From contig MSXR01000023.1 in assembly GCA_002083655.1 (NCBI GenBank), positions 9,933 to 73,932 of the forward strand: a stretch of DNA of 64,000 nucleotides, in the 5' to 3' direction. This document shows positions 7,977 to 16,921 of the stretch, in pieces; the first letter of the stretch is position 1; each line of letters begins with the position of its first letter. The notes below the pieces were generated by a model. That model was given only the letters and a program-made list of their open reading frames with translations. It did not search any database and had not been told where the DNA came from. A program made the translations under genes and the position numbers. The stretch comes from Proteobacteria bacterium ST_bin14. Its GTDB lineage: Bacteria; Pseudomonadota; Alphaproteobacteria; Sphingomonadales; Sphingomonadaceae.

Positions 7977-9164
7977 TTACGCCGGCGTCAGCCGAAGCAA
8001 TTTTGCCGTAGCGCCGTCTTCCAAAACATAGATCGACCCGTCCGGTGCCTGCTCAACCTCGCGGATGCGCGCGCCGAGCGGGATGCGGGCGATTTCAGTC
8101 GCCGTCGATCCGGTGACACGCACGCGCACCAGTCCTTGCGAGACTAACCCGCCCAGCACGAAATCGCCCGACCAGCCAATGAACAAGCTGCCCGTATACT
8201 GAATCATCCCGCTCGGCGCGATGACCGGAGTCCAACTGAACAAGGGTGCGGCGAATTCCGGGCGAGTTGAATGGCGCGGCAGCACTTCGCCGTCATCGCC
8301 TTCGGAAACGATCCGCCAGCCATAATTGGCGCCGCGGGTAATCAGGTTGAATTCGTCGCCACCCGCCGGCCCCATCTCGCTTTCGAACAACCGCCCGTCC
8401 TGCGCGAACACAAGGCCATATTGGTTGCGCTGACCCAATGCCCAGATCTCCGTTCGGGCGCCATTGGTGCCGACGAAAGGATTGCTCGCCGGGATCGAGC
8501 CATCGGGATTGAGGCGGATGGTTTTGCCGAGTGTGCCAGCGAGATCCTGCGCGGGTGCGCCCTGATGCCGCTCACCGGCCGTAATGAACAAGAAGCCATC
8601 GGGCGAAAAGGCCATGCGCCCGCCGAAATGGCGGGTGTCGATGGCAACCTTGGGCGCCTGCCGCCAGATGACGGTCACATTTTCGAGCGATGCGTCGCCC
8701 GCCGCCAGCGTGCCGCGTGCGACCGCCAACCCGGCGCCGCCCGTGCCGGCTTCAGAATAGCTGAGGTACACGCGGCGGTTAGAGGAAAATGCCGGATCGA
8801 GTGCCACATCAAGCAGGCCACCCTGCCCCCCCGTGGCAACGGTCGGCACACCGGTAACGGTTGTCCGCACGCCCGCCTGAGTAACGAGCCGCAGCACACC
8901 GCCAGTTTCAGTGACCAACATCCGGCCATCGGGCAGGAACGTCATCGCCCAAGGCGACGTAAAAGTCGCGATTGATTGCGATTGCACGGCCGATGTGGGC
9001 GTGGGTGTGGCGGTTGGGGTCGGTGTGGGTGTCGGGGTCGGCGACGGCGCGGGGCCCGGTGTAACGATCGGCACGCTGCCCGTCCCGCCTGAGTTGTCGG
9101 TGCCACTTGAGCCGCTGCATGCGGCGAGGCTGACGTAAAGCAGGAAAGGTAGCGCGCGTTTCAT
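7977..9164 (-). CDS. PQQ-dependent sugar dehydrogenase-type lipoprotein
   Basis: 395 residues. Signal peptide with lipobox (LYVSLAAC), so probably lipid-anchored, then a Pro-Thr linker around residues 35-60. The six-bladed propeller of the soluble glucose/aldose dehydrogenase family (YliI-like) shows PWAMTFLPDGRMLVTE, GGQGGLLDVALDP, GGRMAFSPDGFLFITAGER and AGGDEFNLI-RGANYGW. Family members oxidise sugars in the periplasm with PQQ. Whether PQQ is made here is not visible. A paralogue lies directly upstream on the same strand. The linker is encoded by a GT-rich tandem tract at 8994-9048. Confidence 0.9.
   Translation of the reverse strand: MKRALPFLLYVSLAACSGSSGTDNSGGTGSVPIVTPGPAPSPTPTPTPTPTATPTPTSAVQSQSIATFTSPWAMTFLPDGRMLVTETGGVLRLVTQAGVRTTVTGVPTVATGGQGGLLDVALDPAFSSNRRVYLSYSEAGTGGAGLAVARGTLAAGDASLENVTVIWRQAPKVAIDTRHFGGRMAFSPDGFLFITAGERHQGAPAQDLAGTLGKTIRLNPDGSIPASNPFVGTNGARTEIWALGQRNQYGLVFAQDGRLFESEMGPAGGDEFNLITRGANYGWRIVSEGDDGEVLPRHSTRPEFAAPLFSWTPVIAPSGMIQYTGSLFIGWSGDFVLGGLVSQGLVRVRVTGSTATEIARIPLGARIREVEQAPDGSIYVLEDGATAKLLRLTPA
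8994..9048. repeat. GT-rich tandem tract encoding a Pro-Thr linker
   Basis: On the plus strand the tract is a run of short imperfect units such as GGTGTG and GGGGTC. On the coding (minus) strand it gives alternating Pro and Thr just after the lipobox region of the sugar dehydrogenase. Low-complexity tracts of this sort can change length by slippage; unit-number changes of six bases would stay in frame. Confidence 0.6.
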
Positions 9165-9168
9165 GTCA

Positions 9169-10320
9169 TCATCCCTTCGGCGTCAGCTTGATCAGGCGAC
9201 CTTGCGAACCATCATCGCCATCCTCCAACACATAAATAGCACCTTCGGGGCCTTGTTCCACTTCGCGAATCCGTGCGCCCATATCGAACTGGTCGCCCTT
9301 TTTCGCGTCGGTGCCGTTCAGATCGACCCGGACCAGTGCCTGGCTCGACAGCCCACCGATAAACGCGTCCCCCTTCCACGCAGGAAACAATTTGCCCGAA
9401 TAGATGATTAACCCACCCGGTGAGATCACGGGGGTCCAGAACACCTTGGGCGCTTCAAACCCGTCGCCGGGGGCATGATCGGGAATGTCGCGGCCGTCAT
9501 AATGGCTGCCATTCGATACCTTGGGGTAGCCGTAATTCTTGGCGGGCTCGATCAGGTTCAACTCGTCACCGCCCTTTGGCCCCATTTCCTGTTCCCACAA
9601 CCGCCCCTGCGCATCAAAGGCGAGGCCCAGGATGTTGCGGTGCCCATAGCTCCACACCGCCGGATCGAATCCCTGCGCGGCGAGCGGGTTGCCGGGCGCC
9701 GCTTTGCCATCAAGCGTCAACCGCAGCACCTTACCAAGCGACATTTTGGGGTCTTGCGCGGGATCGAATTTCTGGCGCTCGCCATTCGCATAAAACAAAA
9801 ACTGCCCGTCCGGCGAAAACGCGATCCGGCCCGAATAATGGCCGTTGCCCGTCACGTAAGGATGGGCGCGGTGGAGCACCTCCACCTGGTTCAGCCGGGC
9901 GATCGGCGGGCACGGCGCGCGAACGCACTTCACTTGCGCAACTTCCAGCACCCCCCGCGCAAGCACGACGCCCTTACCGCTGGCCCCAGCTTCAGAGAAG
10001 CTGAAATACACCTGGTGGTTCTTCGCATATCCGGGCGCGAGGACGACATCCATCAACCCGCCCTGCCCCGCGCTGTCGACCGGCAAGGTGCCGCTAACCA
10101 CCGAACGCGCGCTACGGTCCGCCGACACCAGCAGCAACCGGCCGTCCTTTTCGGTGACCAGCATCTGGCCATCCGGCAGGAACGTCATCGCCCAGGGCGC
10201 ATCGAAATCGGCAATCACGGTTTCGGTAAACGGCTTATCGATCGATGTTGACGGGCTGTTGCGCTGGGCGTTCCCGGCGCAGGCGATCAGCAGCATGGGA
10301 AAAGCAAGAATGACGCGCAT
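9169..10320 (-). CDS. PQQ-dependent sugar dehydrogenase-type exported protein
   Basis: 383 residues from ATG 10320, chosen because GGAG lies seven bases upstream and it begins a clean signal peptide (MRVILAFPMLLIACAG). Longer frames reaching 10386 add an unlikely leader. Same fold as the 7977-9164 product: APWAMTFLPDGQMLVTE, DSAGQGGLMDVVL, GRIAFSPDGQFLFYANGER, GPKGGDELNLI. An extra loop with two cysteines (KCVRAPCPPIAR) may hold a disulfide or bind a ligand. The two paralogues are four bases apart and probably cotranscribed; they may act on different sugars. Confidence 0.9.
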   Translation of the reverse strand: MRVILAFPMLLIACAGNAQRNSPSTSIDKPFTETVIADFDAPWAMTFLPDGQMLVTEKDGRLLLVSADRSARSVVSGTLPVDSAGQGGLMDVVLAPGYAKNHQVYFSFSEAGASGKGVVLARGVLEVAQVKCVRAPCPPIARLNQVEVLHRAHPYVTGNGHYSGRIAFSPDGQFLFYANGERQKFDPAQDPKMSLGKVLRLTLDGKAAPGNPLAAQGFDPAVWSYGHRNILGLAFDAQGRLWEQEMGPKGGDELNLIEPAKNYGYPKVSNGSHYDGRDIPDHAPGDGFEAPKVFWTPVISPGGLIIYSGKLFPAWKGDAFIGGLSSQALVRVDLNGTDAKKGDQFDMGARIREVEQGPEGAIYVLEDGDDGSQGRLIKLTPKG

Positions 10321-10492
10321 CACAGTCTCCAAAACCAAACCAAAACGGCAAACGCACGAACCATACGCCTGAATGCTTGCCAGCATAACGCGTTCAGCCT
10401 ATATCGCCCATGCGCTTTCTCTACATCGGTAACGCTGAAGAGGCTGGACCCAATCGGGGCCGGCGGCGCGGTCGCTTATGTGGAGAGCCTGT

Positions 10493-11068
10493 TTGGCTGA
10501 CGTTGCCCAAATATTGTCGGAACTGATCGAGCCAGAGGCGCGTGCGCTGGGTTTTGATCTGGTGCGCGTGAAAATGTTCGGCGGGGCGGGTGATCTGACG
10601 TTGCAGGTGATGGCGGAACGGCCCGATACCCGGCAGCTCAACATCGATGATTGCGCCGCACTATCGCGCCGAATTTCCGATGTGCTCGATGCGCTGGAAG
10701 AGGCAGGCCGCGATCCGATCAAGGAAGCGTATCGGCTCGAAGTAAGCTCGCCGGGCATTGATCGCCCGCTGACCCGGCTGGCGGATTTTGATGTGTGGAA
10801 GGGCCATGAAGCGCGCATCCACCTGACTGCGCCGATCGATGGCCGCAAGCAATTGACCGGTGATCTGGTGGGCGTCGACGGCGACCAGATCACAATCGAC
10901 GTGAAAAAGCACAAGGCGATGACGATCGGTTTCGATCAGGTCGCCGATGCCAAATTACTGTTTACCGACCGGCTGCTGGCAGCCACTGCGCCGCTTTCCA
11001 CCGAGGGCGCGGATGAATTTGAACCCGAGGCCCTGGTGGCCGACACTGACCCGCAAGAACAGGACTGA
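10493..11068 (+). CDS. rimP: Ribosome maturation factor RimP
   Basis: RimP assists 30S subunit maturation. Core motifs are the N-terminal LIEPEARALGFDLVRVKM and the central EVSSPGIDRPL, which is diagnostic. It heads the rimP-nusA-infB operon as in most bacteria. TTG 10493 is preferred because GGAG lies seven bases upstream. The ATG at 10478 would place that ribosome site inside the coding sequence, giving five extra residues. The 191-residue product carries an acidic C-terminal tail (EGADEFEPEALVADTDPQEQ), longer than in E. coli. Confidence 0.95.
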   Translation: MADVAQILSELIEPEARALGFDLVRVKMFGGAGDLTLQVMAERPDTRQLNIDDCAALSRRISDVLDALEEAGRDPIKEAYRLEVSSPGIDRPLTRLADFDVWKGHEARIHLTAPIDGRKQLTGDLVGVDGDQITIDVKKHKAMTIGFDQVADAKLLFTDRLLAATAPLSTEGADEFEPEALVADTDPQEQD

Positions 11069-11073
11069 TACCC

Positions 11074-12720
11074 ATGGCCACTGCCCCAGGCGGCTCTGCC
11101 GTTTCCGCCAATAAAGCTGAACTGATCGCGATTGCCGATGCGGTCGCCAAGGAAAAGCTGATCGATCGCGCCATCGTGATCGAGGCGATGGAGGACGCGA
11201 TCCAGCGCGCGGCGCGTGCACGTTATGGTGCGGAGAATGACATTCGCGCCAAGCTGGACCCGCAGTCCGGCGATCTTCGCCTTTGGCGTGTCGTCGAAGT
11301 GGTTGAGGCGGTCGATGACTATTTCAAGCAGGTGAATCTGAAGGAAGCGCAAAAGCTTCAGGCCGGTGCGGTCGTCGGCGATTACATCGTCGATCCGCTG
11401 CCCCCGATCGAATTCGGCCACATCGCGGCACAAGCTGCCAAGCAGGTGATCTTTCAAAAGGTGCGCGATGCCGAGCGCGAGCGCCAGTTCGAAGAGTTTA
11501 AGGACCGGGTGGGCGAAATCATTACCGGCGTCGTCAAACGCGTTGAATTTGGCCATGTCGTGGTTGATCTGGGCCGTGCCGAAGGCGTTATCCGCCGTGA
11601 CGCGCAAATTCCGCGCGAAGTGGTTCGCGTGAATGATCGTATCCGCTCGCTGATCCTGAACGTGCGCCGCGAAAACCGGGGCCCGCAGATTTTCCTCAGC
11701 CGCGCGCATCCTGATTTCATGAAAAAGCTGTTCGCGCAGGAAGTGCCCGAGATTTACGACGGCATCATCGAGATCAAGGCCGCAGCTCGGGATCCGGGTT
11801 CGCGCGCCAAGATTGGTGTGATTTCGCATGACAGCAGCATCGACCCCGTCGGCGCGTGCGTCGGCATGAAGGGCAGCCGCGTGCAGGCCGTCGTGCAGGA
11901 AATGCAGGGCGAGAAGATCGACATCATTCCGTGGTCGCCCGACACCGCGACCTTTGTCGTCAACGCGCTTCAGCCCGCCAGCGTCAGCCGCGTGGTGATT
12001 GACGAGGAGGAGGACCGGATCGAGGTGGTGGTGCCCGACGATCAGCTGTCGCTGGCGATCGGTCGTCGCGGCCAGAATGTGCGCCTTGCGAGCCAGTTGA
12101 CGGGCAAGGCGATTGATATCCTGACCGAGGCTGATGCGAGCGAAAAGCGCCAGAAGGAATTCGTTGAGCGGTCTGAAATGTTCCAGAACGAGCTGGATGT
12201 TGACGAAACGCTGGCGCAGTTGCTGGTCGCTGAAGGTTTTGGCGCGCTGGAAGAAGTCGCCTATGTCGAGGTTGACGAAATCGCCTCAATCGAAGGCTTT
12301 GATGACGATTTGGCCGCCGAACTACAGAACCGTGCGACAGAAGCGCTTGATCGTCGCGAGGAAGCCAACCGCACGCTGCGCCGCGAATTGGGCGTCGAGG
12401 ATGCGCTGGCGGCGATGCCGCATTTGACGGAGGCGATGCTGGTGACGCTGGGCAAGGCGGGCATCAAGACGCTGGACGATCTCGCCGATCTGGCGACGGA
12501 TGAATTGGTGCAGAAAAAGCGCCAGGAACCGCGCCGCCGCGCCGATGCAGAAAACAAGCGTCCCGACAGCCGCGGTGAAGGCCGCACCGAGGACAAGGGC
12601 GGCGTGCTGGCCGAATATGGGCTGAGCGAAGATCAGGGTAATGAAATCATCATGGCCGCGCGCGCGCACTGGTTTGAGGACGAGGAAGCAGCACCCGCAG
12701 CAGAGGGCGAAGACGCCTGA
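11074..12720 (+). CDS. nusA: Transcription termination/antitermination factor NusA
   Basis: NusA binds RNA polymerase and nascent RNA and modulates pausing, termination and antitermination. 548 residues. N-terminal polymerase-binding domain 1-130; S1 domain about 135-200 (GVVKRVEFGHVVVDLGRAEG); tandem KH domains about 200-345 with GMKGSRVQAV near 265 and GRRGQNVRLAS near 329; then acidic helical repeats resembling the AR domains. The C-terminal part holds a basic insert (KKRQEPRRRADAENKRP, about residue 480) between helical segments. It starts five bases after rimP, and its stop overlaps the next ATG (TGATG). Confidence 0.97.
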   Translation: MATAPGGSAVSANKAELIAIADAVAKEKLIDRAIVIEAMEDAIQRAARARYGAENDIRAKLDPQSGDLRLWRVVEVVEAVDDYFKQVNLKEAQKLQAGAVVGDYIVDPLPPIEFGHIAAQAAKQVIFQKVRDAERERQFEEFKDRVGEIITGVVKRVEFGHVVVDLGRAEGVIRRDAQIPREVVRVNDRIRSLILNVRRENRGPQIFLSRAHPDFMKKLFAQEVPEIYDGIIEIKAAARDPGSRAKIGVISHDSSIDPVGACVGMKGSRVQAVVQEMQGEKIDIIPWSPDTATFVVNALQPASVSRVVIDEEEDRIEVVVPDDQLSLAIGRRGQNVRLASQLTGKAIDILTEADASEKRQKEFVERSEMFQNELDVDETLAQLLVAEGFGALEEVAYVEVDEIASIEGFDDDLAAELQNRATEALDRREEANRTLRRELGVEDALAAMPHLTEAMLVTLGKAGIKTLDDLADLATDELVQKKRQEPRRRADAENKRPDSRGEGRTEDKGGVLAEYGLSEDQGNEIIMAARAHWFEDEEAAPAAEGEDA

Positions 12721-12956
12721 TGCCTTTTGTCAGCATCCGCATTTCGGGCACCGCCACGCATGATCAGAAAGCAGGGATCGTCGCCGACGTGACGCGATCG
12801 CTGGTCGATCGGCTGGGCAAAAACCCGAATGCGGTGCAGATCGTGATCGAGGAAGTGTCGACCGCCAATTACGGCGCGGGCGGCATCCTGATCGCGGACC
12901 GCAATGCACCCGCTATCCAACCCCGGGAGGTCGCAGATGCGGTTCCCCCCCGATGA
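12720..12956 (+). CDS. 4-oxalocrotonate tautomerase-family protein
   Basis: 78 residues beginning MPFVSIRISG, so Pro is residue 2 before Met removal and would become the catalytic Pro1 of the tautomerase superfamily. The body HDQKAGIVADVTRSLVDRLGKNPNAVQIVIEEV matches the family. The substrate is unknown. Placement is odd: it starts inside the nusA stop codon and lies within the nusA-ylxR interval, normally occupied by nothing or by ylxR alone. The C-terminus is about 15 residues longer than the usual 62-residue monomer. Translation is likely coupled to nusA. Confidence 0.8.
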   Translation: MPFVSIRISGTATHDQKAGIVADVTRSLVDRLGKNPNAVQIVIEEVSTANYGAGGILIADRNAPAIQPREVADAVPPR

Positions 12957-12980
12957 CGCGCTAAGGCTTCACCACTATCA

Positions 12981-13073
12981 CCGTCACCCTGTACTTGTTT
13001 CAGGGTCCATCTTTCCACGAGTCCCGACGGGGCTTGTGGCGCGGTGGATGCTGACACCATTACAGCATGACGG
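12981..13073. repeat. Sphingomonad palindromic repeat between tautomerase gene and ylxR
   Basis: Two arms of about 30 bases (12981-13010 and 13043-13073) are imperfect reverse complements: CCGTCACCCTGTACTTG on the left and its counterpart ending GCATGACGG on the right, with a loop of about 30 bases. The same architecture and end sequences recur at 55420-55510. It fits REP-type dispersed repeats, which may act as transcript stabilisers or attenuators within the operon. Confidence 0.65.
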
Positions 13074-13097
13074 CCGTTTCGGGCGGGGGGCAGCCGC

Positions 13098-13898
13098 ATG
13101 ACGGCCGCCGATCCCATTCGCCGCTGTAGCCTGTCCGGTGATCGCGCGGCGCGGGCGAACCTGATCCGCTTGGTGCTCGGCCCCGATGGGCGCGTGCATG
13201 CCGATGTGCGCGCCAAGGCACCGGGGCGTGGCGCATGGGTTGGCGTGACGCGCGGGGAAATGGAAACCGCGATGGCAAAGGGCAAGCTGAAAGGCGCGCT
13301 CGCACGTGCCTTCAAGACCGGCGACTTTGCCGTGCCCGCCGATTTGCCCGCCAGCATCGCCGACGCGCTGGAAAAGGTGGTGCTCGACCGGCTAGGCCTC
13401 GAATCGCGTGCAGGGACCATCGTCGTGGGCGGTGAGCGCATCGAAAAGGCAGCACGCGGCGGCAAGCTGCACCTGTTGCTGCACGCCAGCGACGCAGGGG
13501 CCGATGGCACCCGCAAACTCGATCAGGCATGGCGCGTTGGCCGTGATGAAGAGGGCGGCGGTGCGCGCGGATTGGTAATCCCGCTGGCACGCGCTATATT
13601 GTCCGTGGCGCTGGGCCGCGAAAACGTGGTACATATTGGCCTTACCGACCCCGGCGCTGCCCGGCGACTGGGCGAAGCGCTTGATCGCTGGCAGCATTTT
13701 ATCGGACCCCAATCGGAGTCTGCGCCTTGCGAAACGGCGTCGCAGGGCGCATCGGCCTTGGCCGACGGGGATGACAATCGCGCCGAGACTAGCGACGCGA
13801 CGACTGACGAAGAAATCGGCCAGATTGCCGACGGAATATCTGGGGCCAAACCTGGCCCCATCATTGACGACACGGCAATAGCCGACACGACTATCTGA
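13098..13898 (+). CDS. ylxR: YlxR/DUF448 RNA-binding protein with L7Ae-like C-domain
   Basis: Residues 1-75 form the YlxR domain (RRCSLSGDRAARANLIRLVLGPDGRV, then GRGAWV), found between nusA and infB in many bacteria. The middle (about 85-195) resembles the ribosomal L7Ae-like partner normally fused to YlxR in alphaproteobacteria (AGTIVVGGERIEKAARGGKLHLLLHASDA). The last 60 residues are acidic and low complexity. Total 266 residues. It probably binds RNA or nucleoid; members have been linked to RNase P regulation in other bacteria. It follows a palindromic repeat, and infB starts about 17 bases downstream. Confidence 0.88.
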   Translation: MTAADPIRRCSLSGDRAARANLIRLVLGPDGRVHADVRAKAPGRGAWVGVTRGEMETAMAKGKLKGALARAFKTGDFAVPADLPASIADALEKVVLDRLGLESRAGTIVVGGERIEKAARGGKLHLLLHASDAGADGTRKLDQAWRVGRDEEGGGARGLVIPLARAILSVALGRENVVHIGLTDPGAARRLGEALDRWQHFIGPQSESAPCETASQGASALADGDDNRAETSDATTDEEIGQIADGISGAKPGPIIDDTAIADTTI

Positions 13899-13915
13899 GG
13901 ACTTTGAGCGACCTG

Positions 13916-16594
13916 ATGAGCGATACCGACAACGAAAAACCGAAACTGGGCATGCGCGCCCCCCTGGGTCTCAAGCGCACGGTCGAAACGGGCAAGGTGA
14001 AGCAAAGCTTCAGCCATGGCCGTTCGAACACCGTGGTCGTCGAAGTGAAGTCGCGTCGTGTGCTGCGTCGCCCCGGCGAAGCCGAGCCCGTGGTCGTTGA
14101 TGAACCCGCCATCGTCGAAGCGCCCGTCGTTTCAGCGCCGCAAGCGGCACCCGCAGCGCCATCGCAAAGCCCGGCCCGCAAGGCTGGCGACAGCCTGCTT
14201 TCGCGCCAAGAGCTTCAAGCCAAGCTGCTGCGCGAAGCAGAAGAATCGCGGATGAATGCGCTGGAAGAGGCGCGCCACCGCGAGGATCGCGAACGCCAGG
14301 AAGCCGCTGAAGAAGAGCGTCGCCGTGCCGAAGAAGCACGCAAGGCACCCCCGGTGATTGAGCCGGTGGTCGATGCACCAGCACCTGTCGCTGCAGAGCC
14401 GGTTGCCACGCCCGCACCGCCAGTGGCACCGCCAGCACCGGCTGCGCCGGTTGCCGCCCCGTTGGAGCTGACACTTGACGGGAGCATGCCTGCACCGCGC
14501 ATGTTCACGCCAGTGCCCCGGCCCGAGCGCCCCCAACCCGTGCGCAAGCCCGAGCCGGTGGCCGCTGAACCCGATCGCACAACGGCATCTGCTCCCACGG
14601 CGAATACCGGCAATGCTGGTCCCGCTTCTGCTCCCGGCTCAAAGCGTCCAGCAGAGCCGCCTGCCCGCCCTGCGCGGGATCGCAAGGGCGTTGATGATCG
14701 CCGCCAGTCCGGCAAGCTGACCGTCAACCGTGCGCTGAACGATAATGACGGCGCCCGCGCTCGCTCGCTCGCCGCGCTGAAGCGTGCCCGCGAAAAGGAA
14801 AAGCGCCACTTTGGTGGCCCGCGCGAGGTACAGGCAAAGCAGGTCCGCGACGTGGTGGTGCCAGAGGCGATTACCGTTCAGGAACTCGCCAACCGCATGG
14901 CCGAAAAGGGATCGGACCTGGTCAAGACGCTGTTCAAAATGGGCATGCCCGTTACGATTACCGAGACCATCGACCAGGATACCGCCGAACTGCTGGTGAC
15001 CGAATTTGGCCACAACATTCAGCGCGTGTCCGACAGCGATATTGATATCGCGATCGATACCGAAGTCGAGATCGACGATCATTTGTTGCCGCGTCCGCCC
15101 GTCGTGACGATCATGGGCCATGTCGATCACGGCAAGACGAGCCTGCTCGATGCCCTGCGCGGCACTGACGTGGTGCGCGGCGAGGCCGGCGGCATCACCC
15201 AGCATATCGGCGCGTATCAGGTGACGATGAAGGACAAGTCGAAGATCACCTTTCTCGACACGCCCGGCCACGAAGCATTCACGGAAATGCGCGCACGCGG
15301 TGCGAACGTCACCGATATCGTCATCCTGGTGGTGGCAGCGGACGACGGGTTGAAGCCGCAGACGATTGAGGCGATCAGCCACACCAAGGCGGCTGGCGTG
15401 CCGATGATCGTGGCGATCAACAAGATCGACAAGCCCGAGGCCAACGCCAAAAAGGTGCGTGAGGCATTGCTTCAGTATGAAGTGATCGTCGAGGAAATGT
15501 CGGGCGACGTGCAGGATGTTGAAGTATCCGCGCTGAAGAAAACCGGGCTGGACGAGCTGATCGAGAAGATTCAGATCCAGGCCGAATTGATGGAGCTCAA
15601 GGCCAATCCTGACCGGATGGCTGAGGGCAATGTGATCGAGGCCAAGCTCGACAAGGGTCGTGGCCCTGTCGCCACAATCCTCATCAGCCGGGGCACGCTG
15701 AAGGTTGGCGATGTGTTCGTGGTCGGTGCCGAAAGCGGCAAGGTCCGCGCGCTGATTGACGACAAGGGTCGCCAGATCAAGGAAGCAGGCCCATCGATGC
15801 CGGTCGAGGTGCTGGGGCTATCCGGCGTGCCGATGGCGGGCGATCCGCTGCAGGTCGTGGAGAACGAGGCGCGGGCGCGCGAAGTGGCGGAATATCGCCA
15901 GGGCGTGCTCACCAGCAAGCGCACCACCTCGGCCCCTGCCAGCCTGGAGATGATGTTCTCCGCGCTCAAGGAAAAGCAGGCGATCGAATATCCGCTGGTG
16001 GTGAAGGCCGATACGCAAGGGTCCGTCGAAGCCATCGTTTCCTCCATTAACAAGATCAGCACAGCAGACATCCGCGCGCGCGTGCTCCATTCGGGCGTCG
16101 GCGGTATCACCGAAAGCGATGTGACGCTGGCGGGCGCATCGGGCGCGCCAATCATCGGCTTCAACGTGCGCGCCAATGCCAAAGCGCGCGAAATCGCCGA
16201 ACGGCAGAAGGTGGCGTTGAAATATTACGACATCATCTATGACCTGATCGACGAAATCCGCCTGGGCATGGCGGGCGAGCTTGGGCCGGAAGCATTCGAA
16301 ACGGTCGTCGGCCGTGCCGAAATCCGCGAGGTGTTCCCGGCCGGCAAGCATGGCCGCGCGGCCGGATTGCTCGTGGTCGATGGCTATATCCGCAAGGCGT
16401 TGAAGGCACGCATCACCCGCAACGACGTGATCATCTATAACGGTGAAATCGCGTCGCTGCGGCGCTTCAAGGACGACGTGGCCGAAGTGCGCGCCGGCCT
16501 GGAATGCGGCGTTACGTTTGCCAGCCATACCGACATCAAGCCGGGCGACTTCCTGGAAACCTATGAAGTCGAACTGCGCGAGCGGACGCTCTAA
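13916..16594 (+). CDS. infB: Translation initiation factor IF-2
   Basis: GTPase that brings initiator tRNA to the 30S subunit and promotes 50S joining. 892 residues from ATG 13916 (MSDTDNEKPKLGMRAPLGLKR). A TTG at 13904 would add four residues; GAGG at 13897 is not ideally spaced for either. The N-terminal region to about residue 300 is Ala/Pro-rich and charged with an EEARHREDRERQEAAEEERRRA helix. The GTPase domain shows GHVDHGKT near 400, DTPGH near 446 and NKID near 500. Then come domains II-IV, with LFKMGMPVTI just before the G domain as usual. Operon partner of nusA and rbfA. Confidence 0.98.
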   Translation: MSDTDNEKPKLGMRAPLGLKRTVETGKVKQSFSHGRSNTVVVEVKSRRVLRRPGEAEPVVVDEPAIVEAPVVSAPQAAPAAPSQSPARKAGDSLLSRQELQAKLLREAEESRMNALEEARHREDRERQEAAEEERRRAEEARKAPPVIEPVVDAPAPVAAEPVATPAPPVAPPAPAAPVAAPLELTLDGSMPAPRMFTPVPRPERPQPVRKPEPVAAEPDRTTASAPTANTGNAGPASAPGSKRPAEPPARPARDRKGVDDRRQSGKLTVNRALNDNDGARARSLAALKRAREKEKRHFGGPREVQAKQVRDVVVPEAITVQELANRMAEKGSDLVKTLFKMGMPVTITETIDQDTAELLVTEFGHNIQRVSDSDIDIAIDTEVEIDDHLLPRPPVVTIMGHVDHGKTSLLDALRGTDVVRGEAGGITQHIGAYQVTMKDKSKITFLDTPGHEAFTEMRARGANVTDIVILVVAADDGLKPQTIEAISHTKAAGVPMIVAINKIDKPEANAKKVREALLQYEVIVEEMSGDVQDVEVSALKKTGLDELIEKIQIQAELMELKANPDRMAEGNVIEAKLDKGRGPVATILISRGTLKVGDVFVVGAESGKVRALIDDKGRQIKEAGPSMPVEVLGLSGVPMAGDPLQVVENEARAREVAEYRQGVLTSKRTTSAPASLEMMFSALKEKQAIEYPLVVKADTQGSVEAIVSSINKISTADIRARVLHSGVGGITESDVTLAGASGAPIIGFNVRANAKAREIAERQKVALKYYDIIYDLIDEIRLGMAGELGPEAFETVVGRAEIREVFPAGKHGRAAGLLVVDGYIRKALKARITRNDVIIYNGEIASLRRFKDDVAEVRAGLECGVTFASHTDIKPGDFLETYEVELRERTL

Positions 16595-16617
16595 CGGACT
16601 GATCTATTGCTTGATTG

Positions 16618-16659
16618 GTAAGCAATTTGCTTACAACCTTGTCTGCATTCGGTAAGCAA
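16618..16659 (+). promoter_or_regulatory. Palindromic operator of the RelE/XRE toxin-antitoxin module
   Basis: A perfect palindrome GTAAGCAA-T-TTGCTTAC lies at 16618-16634, and a further half-site GTAAGCAA at 16652-16659 on the same face about three helical turns away. It begins 24 bases after the infB stop and ends 15 bases before the toxin start. This is where an XRE-type antitoxin or toxin-antitoxin complex would bind to repress its own promoter. Binding is inferred from position and symmetry. Confidence 0.6.
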
Positions 16660-16673
16660 GGTATCAAGCGAGC

Positions 16674-16919
16674 GTGGAGATTGTTTATTCAAAGGCAGCT
16701 CGGCAGGCGTTGCTCCGTTCCAACAAGCGCAAGCTTCTGCTGGAAAAAATCGAGCAACTGGCAAATCAGCCGGAATCCTTGGCAAACAATATCACGCAAT
16801 TGCAAGGTCGCGAGGAGTGGCGGCTGCGTGTTCAGGATTGGCGGGTGATCTTTCTTCGTCAGGGTGATAGCCTCTTGATCCGTGATATCGCTCCGCGCGC
16901 ATCGATTTACGAGGATTGA
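16674..16919 (+). CDS. RelE/ParE-superfamily toxin
   Basis: 81 residues starting at GTG 16674. The sequence MEIVYSKAARQALLRSNKRKLLLEKIEQLA... and EWRLRVQDWRVIFLRQGDSLLIRDIAPRASIYE is a compact RelE/ParE/HigB-type fold: an N-terminal helical hairpin and a C-terminal sheet ending in the conserved I-x-x-R...Y. Such toxins cleave mRNA in the ribosome or poison gyrase; which applies is not decidable. Toxin precedes antitoxin, as in higBA-type modules. It is lodged between infB and rbfA, an interval normally closed, so it is probably acquired. Confidence 0.82.
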   Translation: MEIVYSKAARQALLRSNKRKLLLEKIEQLANQPESLANNITQLQGREEWRLRVQDWRVIFLRQGDSLLIRDIAPRASIYED

Positions 16920-16921
16920 TC

